15,295 nt of DNA, from contig JACPQP010000455.1 of NCBI GenBank assembly GCA_016190465.1, forward strand, positions 1-15,295, given 5' to 3'. Below are positions 1 through 6,832 of the stretch, in pieces. The DNA comes from Chloroflexota bacterium (lineage in GTDB: Bacteria; Chloroflexota; UBA6077; FW602-bin22; JACPQP01). The notes beneath the pieces were generated by a model. The model was not told the DNA's origin. It ran no database searches and worked only from the letters and a program-made list of their open reading frames with translations. A program made the position numbers and the translations under genes. How positions within the stretch are numbered: the stretch's first letter is position 1; each line of letters begins with the position of its first letter.

Positions 1-724
1 CCCGCCGTGGCCAGTCGCCGACGTGGGTAATACCCGGGCGCAGCCCCGGCTGGTGATGGACCGGCCTGATCCTCTTGATCCGCCCGGAATCATCCTGACA
101 AGCGATATAGATGCCGGCCCGATCGTTGTAGTAGGCCATGAACTGAGCGGTGATCTCGCCCGGATAGTGCGACCAGGGCGCGTTCTCGGGGCGCATCTGC
201 CAGGTATGCGGGCAATCCGGCAGCAGGTCCTGCGGGCGGGGGCTCTTGACGAGCGAGCCAGCCCAGTACGGCCAGAGTAGCGCCTCACTCCCGGGCGAGC
301 CAGCCAGTCGGTAGCGCAGGACCACAAAGGGAAACTGCACGTCCGTGATCAGAAGGTCCGCGTCATTCGCGAGGGCGATGGACCAGTAGCTGAACCGTGC
401 GTCCGGCGCCGCCCATACCGTCGTCGTGACGTCGAGGTCAAGGCCGCCAAGCCGGCGGTAGCAGGCCGTCAGCGTGACCTTGCCGCCTTCCTCGCGGACG
501 CTTACCTCCACATTTTCGGCCTGCGACGACGTAAGCTGACGATACCGGCGGCCATCGTCCAGGTACTGCACGACGAACGCCGGAGCGACCGCGCCGGCCT
601 CGATGAACTCCTGGTCGGGGGCAGACCTGCTGCGGAAGGACAGCAGTCGGCCAGACTTCGCTCCGAACTCCACCGTGTCCGTGGCCGTGGTCAGGGTGAC
701 CCGTGGCTCTGTGCTCATCGACAT
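1..724 (-). CDS. Putative glycoside hydrolase (DUF6259-like N-terminal part), truncated by window edge
   Basis: The frame is open from an ATG at 724 to the window edge, giving 241 residues with no stop; the C-terminal part lies outside. The start is chosen because AAGGAGG sits 5 nt upstream; a second in-frame ATG at 718 is possible. There is no signal peptide. The visible part is rich in beta-strand-like stretches and aromatic residues (YWSIAL near 118, LLWPYWAGSLV near 155, QFMAYYNDRAGIYIACQD near 200). This pattern resembles the N-terminal beta-sandwich of DUF6259-type glycosidases and similar galactose-mutarotase-like folds. No catalytic residues fall within the window, so activity and substrate cannot be read. 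It follows a Gfo/Idh/MocA oxidoreductase by 245 nt, and such oxidoreductases often accompany sugar-cleaving enzymes. The family assignment is from memory of the motif and is moderate. Confidence 0.6.
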   Translation of the reverse strand, partial: MSMSTEPRVTLTTATDTVEFGAKSGRLLSFRSRSAPDQEFIEAGAVAPAFVVQYLDDGRRYRQLTSSQAENVEVSVREEGGKVTLTACYRRLGGLDLDVTTTVWAAPDARFSYWSIALANDADLLITDVQFPFVVLRYRLAGSPGSEALLWPYWAGSLVKSPRPQDLLPDCPHTWQMRPENAPWSHYPGEITAQFMAYYNDRAGIYIACQDDSGRIKRIRPVHHQPGLRPGITHVGDWPRR

Positions 725-835
725 ATCTACCTCCTTCCTGCCCTGCCGGAGTACGCGCTTGTCCAGTCCGCCCCACATGAGCAGATCCCGACCGTACTGC
801 TTTCGCAGTGCGACCACATCCAGACCTGACTGGAA
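725..835 (-). pseudogene. Remnant of a uroporphyrinogen decarboxylase (URO-D) family protein, C-terminal piece
   Basis: Directly upstream of, and in frame with, the glycosidase start lies a stretch of 37 codons bounded upstream by TAG at 836-838. It contains GLDVVALRKQYGRDLLMWGG followed by LDKRVL. This is the late-barrel signature of URO-D-type methyltransferases (DVV-LR--YG--L---GG-DKR). A full family member has roughly 350 residues. No matching sequence is visible further upstream in any minus frame, and no good start exists, so this is a gene fragment rather than a gene. The Shine-Dalgarno site used by the glycosidase lies inside this remnant. Recognition is by motif only. Confidence 0.55.
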
Positions 836-837
836 CT

Positions 838-969
838 ACCGCCCGCGGCCAGGCGCCAGCCGTACCTCATTCCTGGTGTAGCCGGGTCAGATATGTGGAG
901 ATACCGCCTATCTGGATCAGGCCGACAAGCCCGCGCTGGTGCCACAGGACTTGCCTACTATACGACTGC
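838..969. other. Intergenic stretch without recognised gene
   Basis: Between the URO-D-like remnant and the stop of the oxidoreductase there are about 130 nt in which no frame on either strand shows a family I recognise. No convincing hairpin terminator or promoter is visible. It may be further decayed URO-D-like DNA. Confidence 0.4.
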
Positions 970-2076
970 TCATCCTGCTGAAAGGAGCGGCAGATTGACC
1001 GAGCCGCCCCCCCGTGCCGATTGCTCGGCCGCCTCGATCACCTCCTGGGCCCGGGCGCCGTCCTCGAAGGTCACGGCCGGGTCCCGGCCAGCCGCGATGG
1101 CCCGGAGGAAGTCGAGGAACGGGTGGAGCGGGGTGCTGGCCGTGTGCTCGGGTGGGACGGCCGCCGGCGCAAAACCGGCCAGGCGCCCCTGGCTGGCACT
1201 GAAGCACACCTGGAGCGCGTCGCCGCCCCGGTCCCACTTCTCGATCTCGTAGATGGCCGCGCCCCGCGTGCCATACAGCTCGACGCGCTGGTGATTCGCG
1301 CGCCCCAGCGCGCAGCCGCTCGCGTTGATCACTCCCGTTGCCCCGGAGGCGAACTCGACGACGCACGTCGCCGCGTCGTCCACGTCCACCGGCGCCCGGC
1401 CGCCACCGACGACCGGTCGTTCGCGAGTGAACGTGGTCAGGTGCGCGCTGACACGCCGGACCGGGCCGACGAGCAGGTGGGCCAGGTCGATCATGTGTGA
1501 CCCGAGGTCGCCGAGGATGCCGCTTCCGCTCTCAGCGCGCTGCTGGCGCCAGCGGATGGGGGTGTTCGGGTCCTGGAGCGCCGAGTTGAAGTAGTTCAGG
1601 TAGATGTGGTAGACGTCGCCGATCTCGCCGCTCCGCACCAGCTCGGCAAGAAAGCGCGCGCTCGGTATCCACCGGTACCGGAAGTTGACTGACGTCTGGC
1701 GCCCGAGGCGCCGCGCGGACTCGGCCATGCGGCGAGCGCCCGCGTAGGTGAGCGCCAGCGGCTTCTCGCACATCACGTGCTGGCCGGCCTCGAGCGCGGC
1801 GATGGCGATCTCCTCGTGGTAGGCGTTCGGCGTGGCGACGCTCACCACGTCGATGTCGTCACGGGCGACCACCTCGCGGTAGTCGAAGCAGCAGTTGGGG
1901 ACGGCGAACTCCTCCGCCACCGCCAGCGCGGCCCGCTCGACCGGATCGCAGACGGCGACCAGCCGGGCCAGTCCCTGCTGCTGGGCGAGGCAAAACGCCG
2001 GGAGATGGCGCAGCCGGGCGACCGCGCCGGCGCCGACGACGGCGACACGTAACGGAGGGGGGGACGCTCGTGACAT
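970..2076 (-). CDS. Gfo/Idh/MocA family NAD(P)-dependent oxidoreductase (first copy)
   Basis: A 368-residue protein, normal length for the family, whose members oxidise or reduce sugars, inositols and related compounds in the cytoplasm with NAD(P). The N-terminal Rossmann fold starts with VAVVGAGAVA (about 11-20), where GAGAVA binds the dinucleotide. CEKPLALT (about 103-110) carries the family EKP motif, and GDLGSHMIDLAHLL (about 189-202) is the substrate-side motif with the conserved Gly-Asp and His194. The ATG at 2076 is preceded by GAGGA at 7 nt. The promoter region and SD lie just past the broken end of a gltB remnant, so this gene either came in with the rearrangement or lost its old upstream neighbour. 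The substrate is unknown. Its stop is followed by a URO-D-like fragment and a glycosidase on the same strand, consistent with sugar catabolism. Confidence 0.93.
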   Translation of the reverse strand: MSRASPPPLRVAVVGAGAVARLRHLPAFCLAQQQGLARLVAVCDPVERAALAVAEEFAVPNCCFDYREVVARDDIDVVSVATPNAYHEEIAIAALEAGQHVMCEKPLALTYAGARRMAESARRLGRQTSVNFRYRWIPSARFLAELVRSGEIGDVYHIYLNYFNSALQDPNTPIRWRQQRAESGSGILGDLGSHMIDLAHLLVGPVRRVSAHLTTFTRERPVVGGGRAPVDVDDAATCVVEFASGATGVINASGCALGRANHQRVELYGTRGAAIYEIEKWDRGGDALQVCFSASQGRLAGFAPAAVPPEHTASTPLHPFLDFLRAIAAGRDPAVTFEDGARAQEVIEAAEQSARGGGSVNLPLLSAG

Positions 2077-2113
2077 TGCTGTTCCTCGCTGTTCCGACTA
2101 TGTAGGTATCAGA

Positions 2114-2752
2114 GAACTCCGCGAGCTGCGGCGCGACGAACAGGCCCTTGTACACGACGGTACGGTGGCAAAACGACGGGACGGAGAAGTCGCGATAGCC
2201 GGCATCGGCGGCGCGCCGCTCGATCAGGCGGCAGGCCAGGAACAGCGTGCGCTCGAACGCGTCCGCGGTGAGTTCAGCCGGTCGGGCGACCAGCGCTTGC
2301 TCGACGAGCGGCTGAGTGCGCCGGGCTTTGTCGCCCAGTGCGGTCGGATTCACCGGTACCGCCCGCCAGCCAAGGAGGGGCAGGTCCAACCGGAACAACG
2401 TCTCGACGACGAAGCTCTTGAGGCGTTGCTGCGCTTCCGGGGCCTCGGGCGGGAAGAAGAACATCCCCACGCCGACCTCGTCGACGCTCGGGACGCTGAT
2501 GCCGAGGCGTGCCAGCTCGCGCGCCAGCAGTTTCCGCGGGACCTGGGTGAGAGTGCCGGCTCCGTCGCCCATCTTCCGGTCGGCGCTCACGGCGCCCCGG
2601 TGCGTCACGTTGATGGCCGACTCGACCGCCTTGACGATCATGTCGTGATTCCGGCGCCCGTGAATGTCGGCCACAAATCCGACGCCGCATGCGTCGTGCT
2701 CGAATCGCGGCTCGTAGAGCGATCTACCCGTCGCCTCGCGGGAATATCGTGC
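2114..2752 (-). pseudogene. gltB: gltB remnant: N-terminal glutamine amidotransferase part of glutamate synthase large subunit
   Basis: About 213 codons match the start of ferredoxin/NADPH glutamate synthase: SLYEPRFEHDACGVGFVADI with the catalytic Cys of the class II amidotransferase, then HGRRNHD, INVTHRGAVSAD, GDGAG, GMFFFPPEAP, VPVNPTALG, and finally TVVYKGLFVAPQLAEF. Family proteins have about 1500 residues; homology stops abruptly near 2114 and the frame then runs into the next gene in the wrong phase. At the 5' end the frame opens after TGA at 2753-2755 and contains no ATG, GTG or TTG before the Cys motif. An ATG at 2756 is out of phase by one base and reaches TAG after 10 codons. The fragment therefore lacks a usable start and about six sevenths of the gene. 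Without its remaining domains it cannot make glutamate. The sequence is otherwise well preserved, suggesting a recent event. Confidence 0.85.
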
Positions 2753-2785
2753 TCATGGACACAGATTGGCACGGCCTTTTTTGGA

Positions 2786-2806
2786 CCGTCAAGTAGGACT
2801 TGACGG
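2786..2806. repeat. Perfect 9-bp inverted repeat between hydrolase end and gltB remnant
   Basis: The arms CCGTCAAGT and ACTTGACGG are exact complements around a 3-nt AGG. A T-run lies on the left (2777-2782) and an A-run on the right (2807-2811), so the hairpin could be extended. Neither strand has a T-run after the stem, so it is a poor intrinsic terminator. It could be an operator or a relic of the gltB control region. A smaller hairpin (GTGCA-GGT-TGCAC, 2826-2838) lies between it and the hydrolase stop. Confidence 0.6.
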
Positions 2807-2843
2807 AAAAACGCTTCCTCGCTTTGTGCAGGTTGCACACCCA

Positions 2844-3695
2844 TCAGGCGGTGAGGAATTGTTCGAGAAGTCGATTGACCTCTTCGGGGCGCTCCAATTG
2901 GGGACAGTGGCCACAGCCGGGCAGGATGACCAGCCGGGCGTTGGGGATGTGGCGGGCGGCGATGTGGGCGTGGGCCACCGGGATGACCGGATCACGATCT
3001 CCCCAGAGGATGAGCGTGGGGGCGGCGATCTCCGGCAGCCGGTGGCGCTGGATGATCCCCCGCCGTTGCCCGAGCAAGTTCACCCCGTGCACGACCGCCT
3101 CGCGAAAGGCGGAGACCGCAGTTGGCTGGGCGATCAGCTCAGCCCAGCGCCGGATGAAGCTCGGCGCGAGCATCGAGGAATCCGCGAAGACGCCCCGCAC
3201 GGCGCCTTCGGCCTGGCCGATGGAGATCCCGGCGCTGAACAGCCGGTCGACGAGCGGCAGCGACGCCAGCCGCAGGGCCAGCGTCACCTCGCGGCCGACG
3301 CCGGCGGTCGCCAGCAGCGCCAGGCGGTCGACGCGCGCGGAGCAGTCGAGCGCGAGCTTCAGGGCAAGCAGGCCGCCCATCGAGTTGCCGGCGACATGGA
3401 CGCGCTCCAGGCCGAGCGCGTCGAGGAAATCGCACAGGAAGCGGACGGCGCCCGGTAGTGTGAACGGCAGCGAGCCGCGCGCCGAGCGGCCAAACCCCGG
3501 CAGGTCGACCGCGCAGGCGGTGAACCGGGCGGCGAGCACGCCCACGTTGGGCTCCCAGCTCTCGACGCTGGCACCCAGCCCGTGGACGAACAACACCGGC
3601 GGGCCGTTCCCCTCACGCCAGTAGCGTACTCGCCCGCTGGGCAATTCGAGCATTCGATCGGTCGGCGTTGCGACCGGGGCACTCGTCGGCTTCAC
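2844..3695 (-). CDS. Alpha/beta hydrolase
   Basis: A 283-residue protein of the alpha/beta hydrolase fold, a family of cytoplasmic esterases, C-C hydrolases and similar enzymes. FVHGLGASVESW (36-47) gives the oxyanion-hole HG motif. VAGNSMGG (101-108) is the nucleophile elbow with Ser105, GDRDPVIP (232-239) supplies the acid (Asp235), and PGCGHCPQLERP (259-270) the catalytic His263. The cap region (about 140-215) is of normal size. The start is GTG at 3695, with a weak AGGA 9 nt upstream; an internal ATG at codon 15 has no SD. It follows the GHMP kinase by 22 nt on the same strand, so the two are probably one operon. The substrate is not predictable; an ester or lactone of a sugar acid would fit the neighbours but is inference. 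Confidence 0.92.
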   Translation of the reverse strand: MKPTSAPVATPTDRMLELPSGRVRYWREGNGPPVLFVHGLGASVESWEPNVGVLAARFTACAVDLPGFGRSARGSLPFTLPGAVRFLCDFLDALGLERVHVAGNSMGGLLALKLALDCSARVDRLALLATAGVGREVTLALRLASLPLVDRLFSAGISIGQAEGAVRGVFADSSMLAPSFIRRWAELIAQPTAVSAFREAVVHGVNLLGQRRGIIQRHRLPEIAAPTLILWGDRDPVIPVAHAHIAARHIPNARLVILPGCGHCPQLERPEEVNRLLEQFLTA

Positions 3696-3717
3696 GTCCG
3701 GTATCCTACCAAAGCGC

Positions 3718-4764
3718 CTACGCCTCCCAGGTCTGGAGACCCCGGTAGTCGAAGTTGAAGTCGATCACCTGAACTTGCCGGGCCTCTAGCGCCTGCCGGA
3801 CCAGGTGCTCCTCGTCGGGCCGGCTGTAGAAGAGCAGGCAGCCGCCCCCGCCCGCGCCGAGCGCCTTTCCGCCGATGGCGCCGTGGCGCATCGCCACCTC
3901 GAAGAGGTCGTCGATGGTCGAGTTGCTGATGCTCGCGTCCAGCTCGCGCTGGCTCAGCCAGTTCGCCAGGAGGATCTCGCCAAAGGCGTCCAGGTCGCCC
4001 GTGAGCAGGACGGTCTTCAGGTCCCGGGCCAGGCGGCGCAGGTTGCGCAGCGCGGCGACCGTGCGGGCCCGGCCCTCCAGGTACGCGCTCATCACCGTCG
4101 AGATCAGGTTGCCGGAGAGCCGCGACTTGCCCGTGTAGCACAGGACGAGCCGCTTCTCCAACTCGTTGATCGTGCTGTCCGCCAGCCGGAGCTGGCTGAC
4201 GCTGACGACCGGGTCGTGGAACTCCATGAAATTGAAGCCACCCAGCGCCGCGCCGTACTGGTCCTGCTTGCCGCCAGCGATGTTGAGCTCTTCCTGCTCC
4301 AACTGGTAGGCAAGCCGGGCGACCTCGTGGCTGCTCAGCATCTCTTGCTGTAGCCGGTTGAGCAGCCCGATCAGGGCGACGCTGATGGAGGCCGACGAGC
4401 CGGTCCCCGAGCCGGGCGGCGCGTCGCAGCGGACGAACAGCTCCATGCCCTGCTGGATCCGCAGGCGCTGGATGGCGGCCTTGATGAGGTCAAGGTTCCC
4501 ATCGTATTCCAGCTCCCGAAAGCTGCGCACCTCCAGGTAGCGGTCGAAGTCCGCCGAGACGATCCGGATCGTCGCCTGCTCGCGGGGGATGAGGGTCGCG
4601 TAGGTGTAGCGGTTGATGGCGGCGTTGACGACGGCACCGCCCTCGCGGGTCGAGAAGGGCGGCACATCAGTCCAGCCGCCGGCCAGGTCGATTCGGATCG
4701 GGGCCCTGCTTCGTAGCACGCGCCGGTGGCCGTTGGCCATGCCTTCCCCGCCGCTGAGCTGCAT
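3718..4764 (-). CDS. GHMP-family sugar kinase (HddA / L-fucokinase-like)
   Basis: A 348-residue protein with all three GHMP motifs: RAPIRIDLAGGWTDVPPF (20-37), the P-loop-like PPGSGTGSSAS (116-126), and KALGAGGGGCLLF (300-312); GGKQDQYGA (164-172) holds the likely catalytic Asp168. GHMP kinases phosphorylate small alcohols with ATP. The LAGGWTDVPPF form of motif 1 is typical of the D-glycero-D-manno-heptose-7-phosphate kinase and L-fucokinase branch, so a sugar or sugar phosphate is the probable substrate. The start at 4764 has GGGAGG 10 nt upstream; ATG at 4740 is an alternative just before the first motif. The frame stays open to 4971 but that part has no homology and overlaps the promoter. 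It is first in an operon with the alpha/beta hydrolase. Confidence 0.9.
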   Translation of the reverse strand: MQLSGGEGMANGHRRVLRSRAPIRIDLAGGWTDVPPFSTREGGAVVNAAINRYTYATLIPREQATIRIVSADFDRYLEVRSFRELEYDGNLDLIKAAIQRLRIQQGMELFVRCDAPPGSGTGSSASISVALIGLLNRLQQEMLSSHEVARLAYQLEQEELNIAGGKQDQYGAALGGFNFMEFHDPVVSVSQLRLADSTINELEKRLVLCYTGKSRLSGNLISTVMSAYLEGRARTVAALRNLRRLARDLKTVLLTGDLDAFGEILLANWLSQRELDASISNSTIDDLFEVAMRHGAIGGKALGAGGGGCLLFYSRPDEEHLVRQALEARQVQVIDFNFDYRGLQTWEA

Positions 4765-4906
4765 GTCGCTGACACCTCCCGGCAAGGAGCTGCGCAAGGT
4801 GTTGTCCCTCGGAAGCCCCTTGGTGCTGTTCGTGTCCTTGTGGCAAACCGTGACCCCCCGGGACGCTCCCGGTTCGATCGGCGACGCTCCAAAGTCCCCG
4901 AGCCGC
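4765..4906 (-). promoter_or_regulatory. Long structured 5' leader of the kinase operon
   Basis: If transcription begins about 7 nt after the -10 box, the leader is near 136 nt. It contains a 6-bp hairpin (4858-4872, arms CCGGGA and TCCCGG). Nearer the gene, ACACCT (4797-4802 on the complementary strand) is exactly complementary to AGGTGT (4772-4777), which includes part of the SD. A CTCC in between can also pair with the SD GGAG. These pairings could hide the ribosome-binding site. No known riboswitch class is recognised. Confidence 0.4.
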
Positions 4907-4935
4907 ATTATAGCGCGCCCAACCCCCGCGGGCAA
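4907..4935 (-). promoter_or_regulatory. Sigma-70-type promoter of GHMP kinase operon
   Basis: On the minus strand TTGCCC (4935-4930) and a perfect TATAAT (4912-4907) are separated by 17 nt. It is the only strong promoter-like sequence upstream of the kinase and points toward it. Confidence 0.75.
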
Positions 4936-5025
4936 CCGGACTATCCCAAGTACGTAGCGATCAGCACTCAACTGATTACTGACGACTACTCAGGGCTTGC
5001 CAGCTCCGTTGCCACCAGCTCCGGC

Positions 5026-5054
5026 TTGCATTCCCGCGCCCGATTCGGTATACT
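5026..5054 (+). promoter_or_regulatory. Sigma-70-type promoter of tRNA-Pro
   Basis: TTGCAT and TATACT are separated by exactly 17 nt, 52 nt before the tRNA. The expected start of transcription is near 5061. The leader can form a GGGCAG/CTGCCC stem (5065-5070 with 5096-5101). tRNA-Thr downstream may share this transcript. Confidence 0.75.
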
Positions 5055-5106
5055 GTGAATCGCGGGGCAGTATGGCCGGGGTGTCCGTCGGATTGCTGCC
5101 CGATTT

Positions 5107-5181
5107 CGGGGAGTAGCTCAGTTTGGTTAGAGCGCGCGTTTCGGGTGCGCGAGGTCGGAGGTTCAAGTCCTCTCTCCCCGA
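5107..5181 (+). tRNA. tRNA-Pro (anticodon CGG)
   Basis: A complete cloverleaf: acceptor CGGGGAG/CTCCCCG, D-arm GCTC/GAGC, anticodon stem CGCGT/GCGCG with loop TTCGGGT (anticodon CGG, G37 as usual for proline), variable AGGTC, T-arm GGAGG-TTCAAGT-CCTCT, discriminator A at 5181. CCA is not encoded. It reads CCG codons, which are common in this GC-rich DNA. Confidence 0.97.
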
Positions 5182-5282
5182 CTGTCCGGAGGCTCGACGG
5201 CGGGCCCCAGCCTAGCTATCGACCCAGCCGGGTGCACCAGCAAGCCGTCGTGCCGGGTCACCCTCCCGGTGTCGACACCATC

Positions 5283-5354
5283 GCCGACGTAGCTCAGCGG
5301 TAGAGCAGGTGTTTCGTAAACACCAGGCCGAGGGTTCGAATCCCCCCGTCGGCT
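5283..5354 (+). tRNA. tRNA-Thr (anticodon CGT)
   Basis: Acceptor GCCGACG/CGTCGGC, D-arm GCTC/GAGC, anticodon stem GGTGT/ACACC with loop TTCGTAA (anticodon CGT), T-arm GAGGG-TTCGAAT-CCCCC, discriminator T. The following ACCA is shifted by one base from a true CCA end, so CCA is probably not encoded. No separate promoter is visible in the 101 nt after tRNA-Pro, so co-transcription is likely. Confidence 0.96.
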
Positions 5355-5429
5355 ACCAGATAGAGGGGCTAAATGGGGGCCAGCCGCAATAGGAAGTGTT
5401 ACCGAAAGCGGGGTGGCCCGCCCCCTCGC

Positions 5430-5447
5430 CCTTTCGTGCCTTTCGTG
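5430..5447. repeat. Tandem 9-mer CCTTTCGTG x2
   Basis: Two exact adjacent copies of CCTTTCGTG lie in the 148-nt region between tRNA-Thr and the small frame at 5507. The rest of that region is C-rich with no recognised gene. The element resembles a short dispersed intergenic repeat; that is inference. Confidence 0.4.
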
Positions 5448-5506
5448 GTCCAAACCCTCCCCCCGTCGCCGAGATGCCCGTATCCCCCCACCAAGGAGGT
5501 TCCCCC

Positions 5507-5683
5507 ATGACCTCACCGACCGACCTCGCTGGTCCCTCCACCACTGCGCTGCTCGCCGCGGCCCAGCGGGGCGAGCGAGCCGCGCTGGTGGCGCTCTCGC
5601 AACGCGACCGGCCGCTGCTGCTGGCCGAGGTGGCCCGCTTTCACCGCGGGCGCGCCGCGAGTCGGGTGTCGGGTGTCAGTTGA
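5507..5683 (+). pseudogene. Short frame resembling the beginning of a sigma factor, possibly truncated
   Basis: An ATG with AAGGAGG 7 nt upstream, an excellent ribosome site, opens a 58-codon frame. Residues about 12-47 (TTALLAAAQRGERAALVAL, then RDRPLLLAEVARFHRG) look like the first helix of sigma-70 region 2, where ECF factors typically read L---A--GD--A---L---Y. After RGRAAS the frame enters the left arm of an inverted repeat and stops at once (RVSGVS). This looks like a sigma factor cut short by repeat DNA, with only its first 45 or so codons left. It could instead be a genuine small helical protein. Confidence in the family is low; confidence that ribosomes could start here is fair. Confidence 0.4.
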
Positions 5684-5724
5684 CGCGACTGCGGATCGCC
5701 GATCTCGGGCACCCGACACCCGAC
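5661..5724. repeat. 15-bp perfect inverted repeat with 34-nt loop
   Basis: The left arm GTCGGGTGTCGGGTG (5661-5675) is the exact complement of CACCCGACACCCGAC (5710-5724). Each arm is itself two copies of a 7-mer. The left arm encodes the last residues and frameshifted end of the small frame at 5507. It may be the footprint of a small palindromic mobile repeat, or a transcription terminator without a T-run. Confidence 0.75.
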
Positions 5725-5797
5725 AAGGTAGCCGCCTACGTCGGTACGTCGGGACCGCGACCGGGCAGTTGATCGGTCAGCTTGCTCTTTCCGTTCG

Positions 5798-6832
5798 TTA
5801 CCTCTCGCGCACGTCGGCGATCGTGACGACCCGCCCGGTCGCCGCCGACCGCTCGGCAGCCGTAGCGATCTCCACGGCTCGCAGGCCATCCTCGACCGTT
5901 ACCCGCGGGGGCAGCCCTTGCCGAATGCACTCGACGAAGTGCTGGATCTCGCGGAAGTGAGGGCTCTCGCCGCCGGGGATACTGCCCATCACCGCTTCGC
6001 GCGGCATCACCCACGGCCGGTCGTCGCGCCGCTGGATGCGGAGAGCGGCGGCGTCCAGACCGTCGAACGTAAGCAGACCGCTGTCGCCGGCGACCTCGAC
6101 CGCGGTGCTGAACCGCTGGTGCGCCCACGAGCCTTCGACGTGGGCAATGACGCCACTGGCCATTCGGAGCGTGACGAGGGCGTAGTCCAGTCGGGGGACG
6201 CCGCTTCGGGTGAGACTCCGGGCGTAGACGTGGTCGACCTCGCCGAAACACCAGCAAAGCCAGTCGAAATCGTGGATCAGCATATCGAAGATGACGCCGC
6301 CGCTCCACTCCGGATTGGCGTACCACCCGGCGAGCGGGAAGAGTGTCCGCCGCGACGTCCGGACGATCGCTGGGCGGCCGATGTCGCCGCGCTCAACGGC
6401 CTCGCGGGCGGCGATGAACTCGGGAAAGAAGCGAACGACCTGTCCGACGAACAGCGTCGCCCCGGTGCGACGCGCTGCCGCGGCGATCTCCCTCGCCTGG
6501 GCGACCGTTCGCGCCAGCGGCTTCTCACACACGATCCAACCCACGCCCGCGTTGAGCGCCGCCAGGATCGCTTCGTGATGGAACGGCGTCGGCGTGCAGA
6601 CGTCGACCACGTCGATGCGGCCAGCCGGACTGACCTGCGGTGGGGCCGGCCACAGCGCGGACGCCGAAGCGAACGCCGGCACGCCGAACTGAGCGGCCGC
6701 GCGGTCGCGCGCCTCCGACGACGAGTCGACGACCGCGACGATGCGGCTGTCCGCCAGCGCCCGGTAGCACTCGGCGTGGTATCGGCCGAGTCCCCCCAGT
6801 CCGACGACCGCAACACGAAGTGGCTCAAACAC
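5798..6832 (-). CDS. Gfo/Idh/MocA family NAD(P)-dependent oxidoreductase (second copy)
   Basis: A 344-residue protein. VAVVGLGGLGRYHAECY (7-23) is the nucleotide-binding motif, VCEKPLARTV (101-110) the EKP motif, and FDMLIHDFDWLCW (182-194) the substrate-side motif with His187. It is only distantly like the copy at 970-2076, so it probably acts on a different sugar or cyclitol. The start is taken as GTG at 6832 because GGAGGAAAGG lies 8-13 nt upstream; the frame extends to a TTG at 6856, but that would place the SD inside the gene. It lies downstream of rpsT on the same strand, 171 nt away. The C-terminus is followed by the inverted repeat and broken sigma-like frame, with nothing else sharing its operon. 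Confidence 0.92.
   Translation of the reverse strand: MFEPLRVAVVGLGGLGRYHAECYRALADSRIVAVVDSSSEARDRAAAQFGVPAFASASALWPAPPQVSPAGRIDVVDVCTPTPFHHEAILAALNAGVGWIVCEKPLARTVAQAREIAAAARRTGATLFVGQVVRFFPEFIAAREAVERGDIGRPAIVRTSRRTLFPLAGWYANPEWSGGVIFDMLIHDFDWLCWCFGEVDHVYARSLTRSGVPRLDYALVTLRMASGVIAHVEGSWAHQRFSTAVEVAGDSGLLTFDGLDAAALRIQRRDDRPWVMPREAVMGSIPGGESPHFREIQHFVECIRQGLPPRVTVEDGLRAVEIATAAERSAATGRVVTIADVRER

Noticed and set aside
1859..2104. Continuation of the gltB frame into the oxidoreductase, as a real fusion protein
   Set aside because: After 2104 the frame is a shadow of the oxidoreductase (Arg- and Pro-rich), not glutamate synthase sequence.
4765..4971. N-terminal extension of the GHMP kinase to 4971
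   Set aside because: It includes the TATAAT promoter region and has no family similarity; ATG 4764 has a better SD.
4740..5054. T-box or known riboswitch upstream of the kinase
   Set aside because: No T-box core or conserved riboswitch motif was found; only generic pairing is visible.
5355..5358. Encoded CCA end for tRNA-Thr
   Set aside because: The ACCA is shifted by one base relative to the discriminator T at 5354.
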